DNA of 64,000 nt from Arion vulgaris (GCA_020796225.1 CM036759.1:682001-746000); one strand, 5' to 3'; numbered from the stretch's first letter, positions 43,285-53,896 are shown. Program-made: numbers and translations. Notes: a model not told the origin generated them from the sequence alone.

Positions 43285-44800
43285 TTGTTGTTTGCGTTCG
43301 TTCTTTGCGGCTAATTTTATCATTCTAAATGTGATTGGTCTTTGGCGAGAATGCTTTTTTACGTTGTGCATATGCGCCCATGGTGACTTGGCCCGCACAC
43401 CCTATTTCATCCAGCATTTTATTTACTATATAGATATATATATTTTATAGGGTAGCTTGCCCTAGAACGATCCGTTGTGCCGTATATTTTGGCATGGATC
43501 TGCGCCTTTACGATCATCTTTTTGCAGTATATTTGGGCTTTATGATCTACGCCAAAGAGCTGTGCAGCCTTTCTGACTATGTTCCGGATTAGGAACATTT
43601 CTCAATCTTTTGGGGCACATAAGCTTGCCCTGTGACGGCATTTTCCTTCCTTTCGTTCGCTTGAAATATTGTTTATATATTCAATGTTGTCTCTTGTATG
43701 AACTTCACTTTCTTTTGTAGCTCACACAGAAGTCCGTGTAGTTTTCTGTCGAGTGTTGTTTCATTAGGCCAGTAAGTTTGCCTCAGTGTATCATATTCGG
43801 GCAGTCTTGAAGTATGTGCTCTGCAGTCTGGTGTGCCTGTCCACATGTACACATGGCTGAATTGTCAATCTTGAATTTTGTATATATGTGGCTGCAGAGT
43901 CGATTGTGTCCTGTTCTAAGGCGCAGAATGACAACTTGTTCCAATCTGCTTATATTATAGTAATCGTCTTGTGTTGGTATTTGGGGATTTCTGATTGATT
44001 TAATCACCATTTTCTTTTGGTGGTAGGTAACTGGCACATCTGGTTGCTCTCCTGCAGCACCTTCAGTGGCCAATCGGTCTGCTGTTTCATTTCCTGGTAT
44101 TCCACAGTGAGAGGGTATCCACTGAAAGACGACCCTGCGCTGCTTGGACAGTTTAGACAGTAGGGTCTGTAGACCTGGTAATTTTCTAGACTGGAGTGCT
44201 GATTTTGCATCAGTCAAAAATACAACAGGTTGAGGATCGAGTCTGGTATTCAACAGTTTCTCAGTTGCCACCTTGATTGCCTGAATTTATGCATCATAGT
44301 TGTGACAGAATTTCCCTGTTGGTACTTTAATCGCATCTCGAACGTTGTATGGGTATTCTATGTACACTCCTGCTCTTCCATTCTTCACTGCATTTTCTGC
44401 TGACCCATCCGTATATACCCGGACCCAGAGATCATGTGGGTATTCTGCATCAAGTAAACTGAGAGTGACTATCTTGCGTTGTATGCTGTTCTGCTCATCC
44501 TTGTCGAGTATTCCTTTAACCTGTCTGGATACATACTTCTGGTTCAGTCTCCTCTCTCTAAGAGGTTTGCTCTGGCACAGACTTTAGGGGATGCCAACTT
44601 TTGGTAGTTTTGAAGTTTGCCTATTCGGTCTTTTGGCCTGATGAATAAAGCTGCTTCTTTTCAGCCGCACCATTGCTAGATTTTGGAATCTGTTTTCCAT
44701 TGGGGGGGGTTTGGCATACTCAGAAACTTTTCTGCCTGCGTCATTAATTTTGTGTCTGGACGGCATCTTACTCGTGCAACACACCGTAAAAAGTGTCGGC
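43285..44800 (-). mobile_element. RNase H LINE 3' part, minus strand
   Basis: The minus strand holds an RT C-terminal frame (44784-44584), RNase H, the zinc end and a 3' untranslated region to about 43285. Related to the LINE at 39176-41990. Confidence 0.85.
43783..44440 (-). pseudogene. LINE RNase H with a stop at the catalytic Glu
   Basis: VRVYTDGSAENAV gives the first Asp. CHNYDA is followed by TAA (44287-44289) exactly where the catalytic Glu of 'xAEIxAIxxA' should be, and IQAIKVA follows. Then VVFLTDAKSALQS (second Asp), RVVFQWIPSHCGIPGNETAD (His and last Asp) and CTCGQAHQTAEHILQDCP (zinc end). Apart from that stop and one shift the domain is well preserved. Confidence 0.9.
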
Positions 44801-45339
44801 CTTCGCCATTGTTCGGAGTTGGACAGCCTGTCAAATCTTTACAATGTCGGCCTTACTTTTCTGACCTCGTTTAGTTTATTCCGCAATAGGAACATTCTCA
44901 GGTTTTTCGAGGCGCATGTTGGCACTTTGCAATGTCTACTGTGCATTTTCTCTGTCCCAGGGAAACACTGGACTGGGGCTGCGCACAGATATTCTAGATG
45001 GTCGTTTCAATCGGCGCTAGCAACGTAACTGAAATTTTGCGCTCGCCACATCACCCACCTCATTTTTCCGGGGATTTTAGTTGGTTAATGCAACAGTACC
45101 TTGTTCGGTTGTCCCAGGGAGGGCAGTTTAGTTAGGCACTAAAACGCAACTTTAGTATTTGCGCTCGGTCAACCTTACCCAGTAAATGTATTTGCGCTTG
45201 GCGTTAACTTCAAACTTATTTCCTTAGGGGCTGTCCATAAACGACGTCACGCACTTACAGGGGGACGGGCTCTCTGCCCGCACCCATACTTTACTCTATT
45301 TGCCCCCTCTCCTGCAGTATCCAATTAATTTAAATATAT
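44801..45339. other. TIR element interior without recognised gene
   Basis: The block at 44855-44940 repeats sequence at 43575-43640 loosely (CTGAC...GGAACATT.CTC). Otherwise nothing. Confidence 0.4.
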
Positions 45340-45344
45340 AGCTA

Positions 45345-45815
45345 TGTCTCATCATCATCAAGGTGCATATCCTTTGTAGTACGTTGCTCTCTTTGTAGTA
45401 CGTTGCTCTCTTTGTAGTACGTTGCTCTCTTTGTAGTACGTTGCTCTCTTTGTAGTACGTTGCTCTCTTTGTAGTACGTTGCTCTCTTTGCAGCGCATCT
45501 GAAATTCACTCTGTCTCTTGCCAGTTCACCCACTTCGTCGATGGTCATATTCGTGGTTTATTTAATATCTTGTAGCCAACTTCTTCTTGGTCTGCCTCTG
45601 CGTCCTGGGACCATGCCCTCTAATATTGTTCTTTCCAGGCCATCGTGATGCTTGATGTGACCAAAGTATCTAATTATTCTGTATATTATGTTGTTTATCA
45701 GCCAATTTTCTTTAAGATTTAGTTCTTTCAGGAATTCAGTGTTCTTTCTTTTTTCTGTCCATGGCATTCGTAGGATCTTTCTGTAGCAGTTAGCTAGGTC
45801 TATAGCATACAACAT
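45345..45815 (-). mobile_element. RTE-like LINE 3' end containing a 19-bp array
   Basis: Minus strand: CYRKILRMPWTEKRKNTEF, YRIIRYFGHIKHHDG and GRRGRPRRSWLQDIK, an RTE C-terminus, ending in (GATGAT)n at 45356-45345. Between the coding end and the tail, a 19-bp unit (GTAGTACGTTGCTCTCTTT) is repeated six times at about 45376-45490. Confidence 0.85.
45376..45490 (+). repeat. 19-bp tandem repeat inside a LINE tail
   Basis: Six almost identical 19-bp units lying between the LINE's last coding block and its GATGAT tail, so the array grew after insertion or was present in the source copy. Confidence 0.9.
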
Positions 45816-46181
45816 ATTTTAATTATGTATATTTACAAAGTAATGCTTTTATCTTAAATATTGAAATTGTTTTAAAATAGGGTCCAATAGTGTGTGTATT
45901 ATAATACTATAAGTATCACTTACACTTTTTACATTAACTTAGTTTACACTAACATATTATAATGGAAACTATCATTAAAATAAAGTAAAACGTAATCTTA
46001 CTTTCTTTGAGCTTATCTTAACAAAAAGAACACCATTTTCCTCTTCGTACTTTTTAAGGGCTGCTTCAAAATCTTTAAGAGTAAAAAAAAGACGCTCCTT
46101 TCTCGATCGCCATTTTTTTTTTTCAATCACGTACAGGTACTGCGCTTAAAAGTCAGCCAATCGAATCAGCTTTATTTATAT
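45816..46181. other. TIR element interior, right part
   Basis: AT-rich, no gene recognised. Confidence 0.5.
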
Positions 46182-46204
46182 CCGAGTGTGAATAACCACT
46201 TCGA

Positions 46205-46429
46205 AAAAAAAAGGCTGCGCCATATCATCGAGCCACGGCTTAACTTCTCACAAATTGTATTCCGGAAGAATAGATGCTGTACAGACGCGATATTCGACCT
46301 CAGACAATTAGTGGAAAGGACTGTCTAATCTGACAAACACCTGCACGTTGTGTTTGTAGACCAGGAAAAGGCTTTCGACCGCGTAGATTGGTACAAGTTG
46401 TGGAAAATATTATCAACCTATGGGGTTAA
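46205..46429 (+). mobile_element. Host LINE, part 3 of 4
   Basis: Continues part 2: EKKRLRHIIEPRL, SQIVFRKNRCCTDAIFDLRQ (RT motif 2), one TAA, then HVVFVDQEKAFDRVDWYKLW (motif A, catalytic Asp) and STYGV. It is cut at TTAA (46426-46429). Confidence 0.9.
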
Positions 46430-48104
46430 GGTAGATCTATCCTCAGGAAGGCTATAATTGTTAATATAGTTCCCAGCTTAATTTAAACCACACAGTTACA
46501 CTTAATAGGGTTTTAAAAATTATCTGATGAAAAAATGTTTTCTTTAATATGCAAATTAGATTACAATATGGCCGCCGTTACTAAAAATAGATACTTTTTC
46601 AAACAAGATTACTCAGGAGCCAATTGTTTGAAAGCCTTCATTTTAGCATACATGTTCGCAACAGTCAGTTGGTTAATGTGAAGTAAAATATTTGAATTTC
46701 ATAAAGAACTTTTTTAAAATGAATTTAAATGATATACCACTCCCAAAAGTGGTAAAATTTCCATTGTTCAAACTTGCTTAAATTTAAGAAAATATAGCTA
46801 TTTTTATTGGTTTGAGATTATTTTACTTCACATTAAGCATTGCATATCTAAGAATATATGTGCCAAATTGCAAGTCAATTAGACAAAAATTGTTTGAGAT
46901 ATCATGTTTGAAAGTTTGACAACAACACAAAAATACAATTGACGGAAACTTGAAAAACGAAAACTTTCCACTATTTTACTTACCAGAGTGCTACTAATGA
47001 CCACCTGTTGTGTACATATCTCCTTCTCTGGCTTCTGTGGTATCTAGGAAGCCTTTTCTGATGGCTCTCAGTGTTTTCTTCTTTTCTGTGTTGCTTTTGA
47101 TGTCTTCACCGCCGAACAATTTATTCGAATGGTGTCCTTGATTTTACAGCTTTCCACAGAATAGTATCCACTGGGAAGCCCAAGTTTAGAAAATAACTTG
47201 ATTATTGATGCTGCACCATCTCAAATTCACTTCTTTGTGTCCACTTGTCTCTGCTTCTCCACTAGTTGCCAGTTTTGTCTCCCATTCATTACAATTTGTG
47301 CACCTTAGTGTTATGTGAGAATCCATTTCGTGACTTATGATTCAGTTCACATGACACAGTATATTGACTGCACACATCACATCTTATAGTAGAAGTAAGA
47401 AAGTTGAAGAGATGATCCATATCAATAAGGATAAACCCATTATGTCTACTATTCTGCTCATTCAATAAATATTGTTCTTGTGGGGAAACTTTCTCTGCAG
47501 AAGGGCAAGGTTTTACAGCTGTATCAATAACAGGTACGGAAACCTCATGTTTTTTTCCTTGAATATTTGTTGCCACAGAATCTTCGTTTATTTGATTTAC
47601 CAGACTTCTGTTTGTTACCCATTCTACTTTTAATTAAATATTAATATCTAGCTAGTATAATTTACCTTCCAAACAATGAATCAACGTTCATTTCAAATGA
47701 CAAAAGCAATGCCTCAAAAGTTTAAAAAATATTTTTACATTCAGAAGTGTCCACTAGTTTCATTCAGTCTTCATGAGAACTTTGGCGAGAATCTAACATT
47801 ATTAGAGTAGTGTCCCTTAGTGGATATGTCATCGTTCTTGTTATAAATCAATTTTCAGAATTAAATCGCATTTTATGTGAGGGAGTGGAGTGTAGAAACA
47901 TAGTAACTAAGTGTAAACAATGGTTGCTAAGGAAAATTGTGAGGAGGGTGATCACATAAACATGCATGTAATGAAAACACGAAGGCATTTAGACGTTCCA
48001 AAACAATTTGAAGTTGTAGTCAAATGCATGTAGTTTCTAAAAATGCAATAAACTAAAAAATGGCAAATGGCATTTTTTTCTTCATTGGTGAGGATAGATC
48101 TACC
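46430..48104 (-). mobile_element. Probable Kolobok DNA transposon with TTAA target
   Basis: TTAA at 46426-46429 and 48105-48108 flanks GGTAGATCTATCCTCA and its exact inverted copy: with the TTAA the inverted repeat is a perfect 20 bp. TTAA duplication is known for piggyBac and Kolobok. The minus-strand protein (46994-47622) resembles the Mutator-like transposase domain found in Kolobok-type proteins rather than piggyBac. Excision restores the host LINE frame (TYGV to NDHLI). Confidence 0.8.
46994..47622 (-). pseudogene. Mutator-like/Kolobok transposase, internally deleted
   Basis: Start ATG at 47622-47620 opens MGNKQKSGKSNKRRFCGNKY, a basic N-terminus similar to the RKFxGNxxTKK start of this family. 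After a shift near the Lys run (about 47555) the frame (47555-47289) ends with GFILIDMDHLFNFLTSTIRC, CDVCSQYTVSCELNHKSRNG and further on (shifted) CTNCNEWETK and VNLRWCS: the 'G(F/Y)xxIDxxxL..CxxC...GF...CxxC...NxR' layout. The C-terminus RRKTLRAIRKGFLD with EGDMYTTGGH fits the family tail. The central region is missing. I rely on memory of the family's layout. Confidence 0.6.
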
Positions 48105-48108
48105 TTAA

Positions 48109-48200
48109 TGACCACCTAATCAATCTATCCAAGAACATCTATATAAACAGCTAGTGTACGATTCCCAAAAACACAGGACTATCAGACAAGATTGATTTAT
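48109..48200 (+). mobile_element. Host LINE, part 4 of 4
   Basis: DHLINLSKNIYINS and then CTIPKNTGLSDKI continue the RT after motif A (xGxxxxLixLlkxlY). It is lost near 48200. Confidence 0.75.
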
Positions 48201-48590
48201 AGGACCATCATCACTGCACTTCGGTGAGTAGCCGAATATGTGCTCCCATCACTTTCTTACACAGGAAGATCTCGGCTGCAGTGCACGAACTCCGTAGCAC
48301 CGGCGGAGGTTCCCAGTGCAATTTTGAAGATGGTGAAGTTATTTTTGTAAGAATTTTATTTTTAATCTTTTCTAATGAATTTTTCCCGGGCAGCGGCTTT
48401 CCAACCTGCTCTTCTCGATTTTGAACTGCCAAGGGTTCTTTTACGTGCTCAGATTGAACACGGGGTCTAAATTATATCGTCCTTCTCTGATAGAACTAGG
48501 AACTCGATCTCACCTACACTGAGATCAGAAAAGGCCCCCGTAGGGTCAGGAGTAATAAAAAGATGCATACAATCAGAGGCGGCGCGTCAG
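48201..48590. other. Unresolved non-coding DNA
   Basis: No gene recognised. A 15-bp CGGTGCTACGGAGTT (minus sense, about 48290-48305) resembles 21211-21225 near the SINE head, so part may be a SINE body. Confidence 0.4.
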
Positions 48591-48599
48591 TGTGGGCTA

Positions 48600-49510
48600 G
48601 TGGGGCCCGTCCCCACCAAAAATATTGAGTAACCTGTACTTATTATTTCAGACATTATTTGTTCGTAATTATTACAGATGGAAGTATCGATAGCGAAATC
48701 AGTAATCGTTGCACAAAAGCTAACCAAGTAATGGGACAGTTAACACCACTGTTGTCACATAGAGAGATACCGCTAACAACTAAAGCAAATCTCATAAGAA
48801 CGATTTTCTGGTCAACACTATGTTACCAGTGTCAAACATGGCCAATAACAGCAGGTAATGAGCGGAAAATCATAACGACAGAGATGAGGTGTCTTAGAAG
48901 AGCTGCAGGTGTGACAATTAGAGACAAAATTAGAAATGAAGAAATCAAAAGGAGGATGGATGTGAAACCAGTTATGCAATTCATAAAAGAACAACAGATT
49001 AAATGGCTTGGACACCTGACCAGAATGCCCTAGTATCGCCTACCACAGAGAGTCACACAGAAAAAGTATAGTGAGTACAAGGCAAGAGGAAGACCACGCA
49101 AAAGATGAAGCGACGGCATCAAGAACAGCCTTACGAACATGAATATAAGCTTACAAAGTGCCTTAAATAAAGCACACACAAGATCACTACGTTTCACCCC
49201 AACACTTCTATAAAGAGGTAAATGGTGGAAGAGAAGAAGAAGAAGAATTATTACTTTCAACGAGATACTGATTAGCTTTGAAAGTTGATATATAACGCTA
49301 AAATATCACACACACAGTCTGAAATTCAGCATATTTCCCTCTAATTAGTATACGCCCCAGGTCAGTAAGAGCCAGTAAGAACCAACCCCACCAAATCAAA
49401 AATAATTAACGTATACTTATTATTTTAGAAATTTTTGTTCAATTATTACTTTTAACTTGACACTGATTAGCTTTGAAAGTTGAATATATATCACTAAAAT
49501 ATAATTATAT
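48600..49510 (+). repeat. Tandem pair of an AT-rich repeat, split by a LINE
   Basis: The segment CCCCACCAAAAATATTGAGT...AATTATTAC plus its continuation TGATTAGCTTTGAAAGTTG (48604-48675 and 49255-49330) recurs at 49385-49510. A CAGAGGCGGCGCGTC at 48574 just upstream looks like a hAT terminus, but no right end was found. Confidence 0.6.
48676..49245 (+). mobile_element. (GAA)n-tailed LINE, copy 2
   Basis: Flanked by AATTATTAC at 48667-48675 and 49246-49254. Encodes DGSIDSEISNRCTKANQVMG, LIRTIFWSTLCYQCQTWP, KIITTEMRCLRRAAGVTIRD and QQIKWLGHLTRMP, then a stop, GRPRKR, and a GAAGAAGAAG tail. It is the longest uninterrupted copy of the family here. The tail and short duplications are those of target-primed insertion. 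Confidence 0.92.
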
Positions 49511-49549
49511 CATAATAATATAACAATCAAAATAATATATAAACATTAT

Positions 49550-50280
49550 TATTTGCACGGGTGGGCACACAGGCGGCCAGAAAAACCAGGCACGGCAACG
49601 GCAAGCGTGGTAGGCAAGAAGGTGTGCGGACTACCCGAGTCTGCAGAACAACTGGAAAGTCCAGGAGAGGTAAAGCCAGTGCTCGTTTCCGCTAGCAGGG
49701 AACTACTGCTGCTTTTTAGTTTGATTGGGGTCAATCAAAGTCTAGCGGAGCAAACCGTACACAAAACTGGACGGTAGGTAAACCAAGCAGTTCATTAACA
49801 AGACGGGTATAGCTGGGCAGATGACCCTCATCAGCCCGGGAGGGTAGGTCGTCTAAGGGTCGCTGCCCTGAAAGAAAATAGCTGCCTGCTGCATTGTGGG
49901 TTTTGACTGGGGACAGCAAAAGACTAACGGAGAGCGAACCCAGTAAACGCTGGTTGAAACCGAACACATCACCGAAGGATAAGCACTTGAGCTCCAATTG
50001 GTACTGAAGGCTGTGCACGTACATTTCATTCATGATGTTTAATAATAATAATTCCTCTCGTACCGTTATACGTTACATAGGTCCTGCAAGTAATTTCTCC
50101 ATACCGCTCTATCCTGAGCAACTCGCTCAATCTCCTCCATGGAACTGAGACCGATATTTCCTGCCTCTCTCAGCAAAGTTCGTTTCAGGGTCTCCTTGGT
50201 CGACCTCTCTTTCTTGAACCCTTCTTCTTGATGTTTGGCTGTTTATATATCACATTAGAATGATAAAAACGGCTTAAGAA
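49550..50280 (+). mobile_element. Long non-coding retroposon, truncated copy
   Basis: Closely related to 61590-62141 (shared blocks GGGAACTACTGCTGC, TCTAGCGGAGCAAACCGTA, TGATGTTTGG.TGTTTATA). No convincing frame. It is interrupted by the LINE tail at 50041-50228. Confidence 0.8.
50041..50228 (-). mobile_element. RTE-like LINE tail inserted in the retroposon
   Basis: Flanked by TGATGTTT at 50033-50040 and 50229-50236. The minus strand ends in (ATT)n next to the left flank. It is nearly identical to 24345-24480, so both are recent copies of one family. Confidence 0.9.
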
Positions 50281-50286
50281 CGATAG

Positions 50287-50288
<2 letters not shown>

Positions 50289-50331
<43 letters not shown>

Positions 50332-50334
50332 GAG
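50289..50334 (+). repeat. (GA)n microsatellite
   Basis: About 46 bp of GA with one GGG interruption, directly before the hAT fragment. Confidence 0.95.
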
Positions 50335-50340
50335 TATCAG

Positions 50341-50960
50341 GTGTACATTGAGGAATTGATCAACGATATTAGCGCTGCCAATTATGTTTCTCTACAAGCT
50401 GATGAAACAACAAACATAACATGCCGAAGTCAATTTGGAATTATTTTACGGTATATTAAAAGGGATAGGCCCGTTGAAAGATTTATTTCCTTTGAAGAGG
50501 TTCATGATCAAACAGCTAATGGTCTCATTGAGGTTCTGCAAAGAACTCTAAAACGTTTCAATGTGGAAAAAAAACTCATAACTCAAGCAGACGAGGGGCC
50601 GCTGTTATGTGGGCAATGTAGGTAGTGTTCAGACTGGTGCATAATTTTTTCCGTATACCAAATATGGCACTGTTACGAACATTAGCTGATTTGGTAATAC
50701 AAAATGCTTGTTCTAAGACCATAAAATTAGTTAATTTGTTTTTTTCTCATTTTAAATGGATTCACAACCTTCTTTCTCTTCTTCGCCCAAGTGTAGTGAC
50801 CTATTACGATCATTCTGCAATAAGCGGATTCCAACTGTTTCCACAACGAGGTGAACTCAGTCTCGCGTTGTGAATACTGTTCATGACAACAAGTCTGATT
50901 TTTTAAAATGTTTTGAAAAGATTGAGGAAGAAGATGGATGGGATAATAAAACCCAATAGG
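50341..50960 (+). pseudogene. hAT transposase fragment, ZMYM1-like
   Basis: The open frame 50341-50625 reads ISAANYVSLQADETTNI (catalytic Asp in the xDExTD block), LRYIKRDRPVERFISFEEVH, ANGLIEVLQRTLKRF and KLITQADEGP (second Asp region, normally QxYDGA). A shifted frame gives LVIQNACSKTIKLVNLFFSH, then KCFEKIEEEDGWDN. These are consecutive blocks of ZMYM1/hAT-like transposases. It is cut at about 51000 by a LINE. Confidence 0.85.
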
Positions 50961-51004
50961 GGATAATATTATTCAAGCTTTTGGTTTGCAAAGTTTGTTA
51001 GACC

Positions 51005-52215
51005 ACGTTGCAAGCGTGGTTTTGCGGCTCTCAAAGTAAATGGGGGCCCACACACCTTGACCGAGACACTTACCCTTTGTTCGATCGATTTGTTATGTCT
51101 GTGGTAGATTACGGACTCGGAATTCTTATGATATCAAGATCACAATGTGAACGACTTGAACGGGTTCAGAATAAAAGGTATGCGTATAGTCCGGGGTTGC
51201 CCCAGAGATACCCCCATTGAAGATGAGATATATGTTTGCCTTCTGTCACACGCTCCGTCATGCAACGCCCAAACCAAGGTATATGCGGTTACTTCGATAA
51301 GAGACATCCACTACAAAAAAACACTAATGATGTTAAGGGCACGAGAATCAAGCGTGGCATGTGGGGTTTTGGCCCAGGCTGAAGAACAATTGGCCAGGTG
51401 ACTACGGTTGCGACCCTACCAAAAGGGGAAGAATGGATCCCAACAGAGGGTAGCATGACCAACTATCTCAAGTTACATTACTCTTGGAAGAGAATGTAGA
51501 GATTGGGGCAACATGAAGGCTGATCTCCCAGTTAAGCAGTTGATAGAAGATAATGCAAGGGATGATGATGTTGTTTATATACCGATGGGTCGGTTCAACG
51601 TGGGGAAATCCGGCGGGGTTTTCTTTGCTAATGTGCATGGTAGGGTTGTGCAGAGCGAAGTGGGGCTTACAGGACAACTACTTCTGTATGGGGGATGGAG
51701 GTTGAGGTTACTGCTCCCCTCCATTGGCTCTCTGGGATTTCATTTACTGGGACCGTTGTTGACCTGATTCTCAGCCGATGCTTCACAAGATCCAGAAGGG
51801 CAGGTTTCGATATGAGGGGTGTCGTCTTAGAAGTTTCTAACCTCCAGCGGCTTACTGGATATACTGTCCTGGCATCCCTGGCGTTTATGGTAATGAGGGG
51901 CGGACAGGCTTGCATCAACAGCATCGATTGTTGGGAGTTGAAGATGGATAAGGGGATATTCTTCGGTCTCTTCGCGACTGTCTGTTGGATGAGGACACTC
52001 AAATCGATGTTGAATCGATCAAGCGATTTAGGCAGTTTGCAGTTATCCGTTGTGCAGGTCGAACTGGATGCCTGAAAGGCAGTGTGAGAGGTGTGTTTAA
52101 TCAGCGAGTCAACAGGAACGATCAGAATGCATACTCTTTGATATCTGTTGGGGGAGACTGAGCACCTATGGGTCTGCTCAGAGTGCAATGACGTCAGTTT
52201 AGTAACCAATAACGA
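51005..52215 (+). mobile_element. RNase H LINE 3' part, plus strand
   Basis: Plus-strand blocks in changing frames: FVMSVVDYGLGILM and CERLERVQNKGMRI (RT thumb), then RNase H, then GDTEHLWVCSECND (zinc end) near 52150. The end is shared with 32860-32985. Confidence 0.85.
51530..52080 (+). pseudogene. LINE RNase H remnant
   Basis: A frame around 51565 approximates DDVVIYTDGSV by combining frames; GMEVEVTA carries the catalytic Glu near 51692; PGIPGVYGNEGADRLASTA near 51868-51920 carries the last Asp. Several stops lie between. Confidence 0.7.
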
Positions 52216-52224
52216 ATAGTGTTC

Positions 52225-53350
52225 TGTCTGCTTACACCACACTTGGCTCGGAATTTTTGCAGTCTGGTTGTATTGTAGATTCACTACCATTACTTGAGTC
52301 ATGTAAAATTCTCTCTTTTCTCCCCCCCCGTAGGGAATTTATAATAGCCAGATCCATTGCCTGTCCACTTTTTTTTTTTTTACAGCAGACATACGTAAAA
52401 AGCCTATCGGCGGTTACAGCAGACATACGTGCAAGCCTATCGGCGCGTTACAGCAGACATACGTGCAAGCCTATTTGGCTTTCTTTTCCCCCTTACACCT
52501 GCATGCCCTGAAAAATAAAACTGATTTTTCTCAACTTAGACCTCCCCAGCGACCTCCATTCATTGTCTCCAAACTCATCCTCTTCAATTTTTCCCTAGAA
52601 TTCTCGTTGAGTCATTTTAAACACCAAACATGCACGAAGAAAGGTCTACAATTCCAGCTAGACCATCGCTTTAGTTATTGCCATGATTTCCATGAGAGGT
52701 GCTCGTAGTCGCTGCAAAACCACCACTGTCTTCCTTCACAATATCTCTTCCCCCCGACTTGAGCAGTGAAAGCCCACGAGTTCCGCCCATGTCGAATCAC
52801 CGAACCATCTGTATAAATGGTTACAAATTTCATATGAGTTCCCCAGAAAATAATGCTGAACTGCTGCCTCCACGATTAGTGGGTTGTGTTTGTTGTCTGC
52901 ATTCGTATAAATTTTGATGAAATGAATCGTGGCATATCCTTTACACGAGTAGCTATCAACCACAGTAAACGAGGCGTTGATTTTCTAGGCACCACTTATA
53001 CGTTCAGTAGTTTGCCATTGCTTTCTGTACGGTGAGGTCTTTTTTTCCCTTTTTTTGTGACAATTTCACGGAAACGAATTTGTTTCCCAAACTGCTACCT
53101 GTGGTTTGAACCAGGACGCTGGTTTGTAATCGAGCTCAATAGGCCTACCGCTTGAGCTACGACGCACTGAAAATAATGTATTAATTCCTGTTGGAATTGG
53201 TATCCATTCTTCACCGGATTCAATGTCTTCAAGTGAACACACCTGTTGAACACAGTCCTCGCATGTCTTCAAGTGAACACACCTGTTGAACACAGTCCTG
53301 CATGTCTTAAAAGTGAACACACCTGTTGAACACAGTCCTCGGCCCGACCA
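52225..53350 (-). mobile_element. RNase H LINE 3' end, second copy of the 2660 family
   Basis: Sequence from 52257 (GCAGTCTGGTT) onward matches 2700-3350 at moderate identity, including AGCCCACGAG and CGAACCATC blocks of the RNase H frame. It abuts the plus-strand LINE tail to tail. Two small arrays have grown in it (31-bp units at 52390-52470; about 42-bp units at 53215-53340), and a 200-bp insert near 52985-53165 is absent from the first copy. Confidence 0.85.
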
Positions 53351-53896
53351 GAGCCAACTATAAACTTATGGGTCTGCGGACTCAGGTAAGAATTATGGGA
53401 AATCAGACCACAACTACACCAGGGATCTCGTTCCAGTATTGTTGTATAGACGAATTAATTTTAAAAAACATGAAATCAAATCGGTTATATTATGCAAACA
53501 AGTTAAGTGTAACAATTAGGAATATCAATATAATGAATATTTTTCAGCAATAAATAACCATAGACTCACAGAATTAGCAAATTCAAAAAGCCAGTTTCAT
53601 CAAACATCTATATATATATTTCCACCCCTAACTTAAACTAGGTCAGGATTTCCATCAGATATTGGGACCATTTAGAGTTGGCTGTGGCCTGACCATCCAA
53701 GATTTTCCTCTTTTTAACCTATTGCCTTTCTGTGTTTTCTTTTCTTTTTTTCTCCAATCCTGTTTTGGATAAGAAGAGATTAATAGAACGGGCCCTTGTG
53801 GGGCCTCAAAATAGTGTCTTCGTGTTTCTGTTATCCCCTGAGGTCCATCTTTGGTGGCCTGCATTTTGCTTCGTATCCATTGTATCGGAGCAACAT
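53351..53896. other. Non-coding DNA
   Basis: No gene recognised. The block TGACCATCCAAGATTTTCCT (53690) resembles 3377-3397 and is more of the same LINE. Confidence 0.5.

Larger units (their letters stand above)
42895..46204. mobile_element. DNA transposon-like element with 15-bp TIRs
   Basis: GTTATTCACACTCGG at 42902-42916 is exactly repeated in inverted form at 46182-46196. It sits inside the host LINE frame, with CTTGAAAAAAAA on the left and CTTCGAAAAAAAAA on the right, a probable imperfect duplication. The left subterminal zone holds a perfect hairpin. Its interior has no transposase recognised, only two minus-strand LINE pieces. Superfamily not assigned. The exact ends are uncertain by about 10 bp. 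Confidence 0.75.

Noticed and set aside
47289..47576. Host gene with zinc finger on the minus strand
   Set aside because: It lies inside the TTAA-flanked element and matches a transposase layout, so it was assigned to the transposon.
48574..48600. hAT terminus CAGAGGCGGCGCGTC
   Set aside because: It resembles known hAT ends, but I found no matching right terminus or 8-bp duplication, so no element was called.
51667..52302. 211-codon minus-strand frame
   Set aside because: It is antisense to the plus-strand LINE RNase H region, which has clear motifs. No domain on the minus strand.
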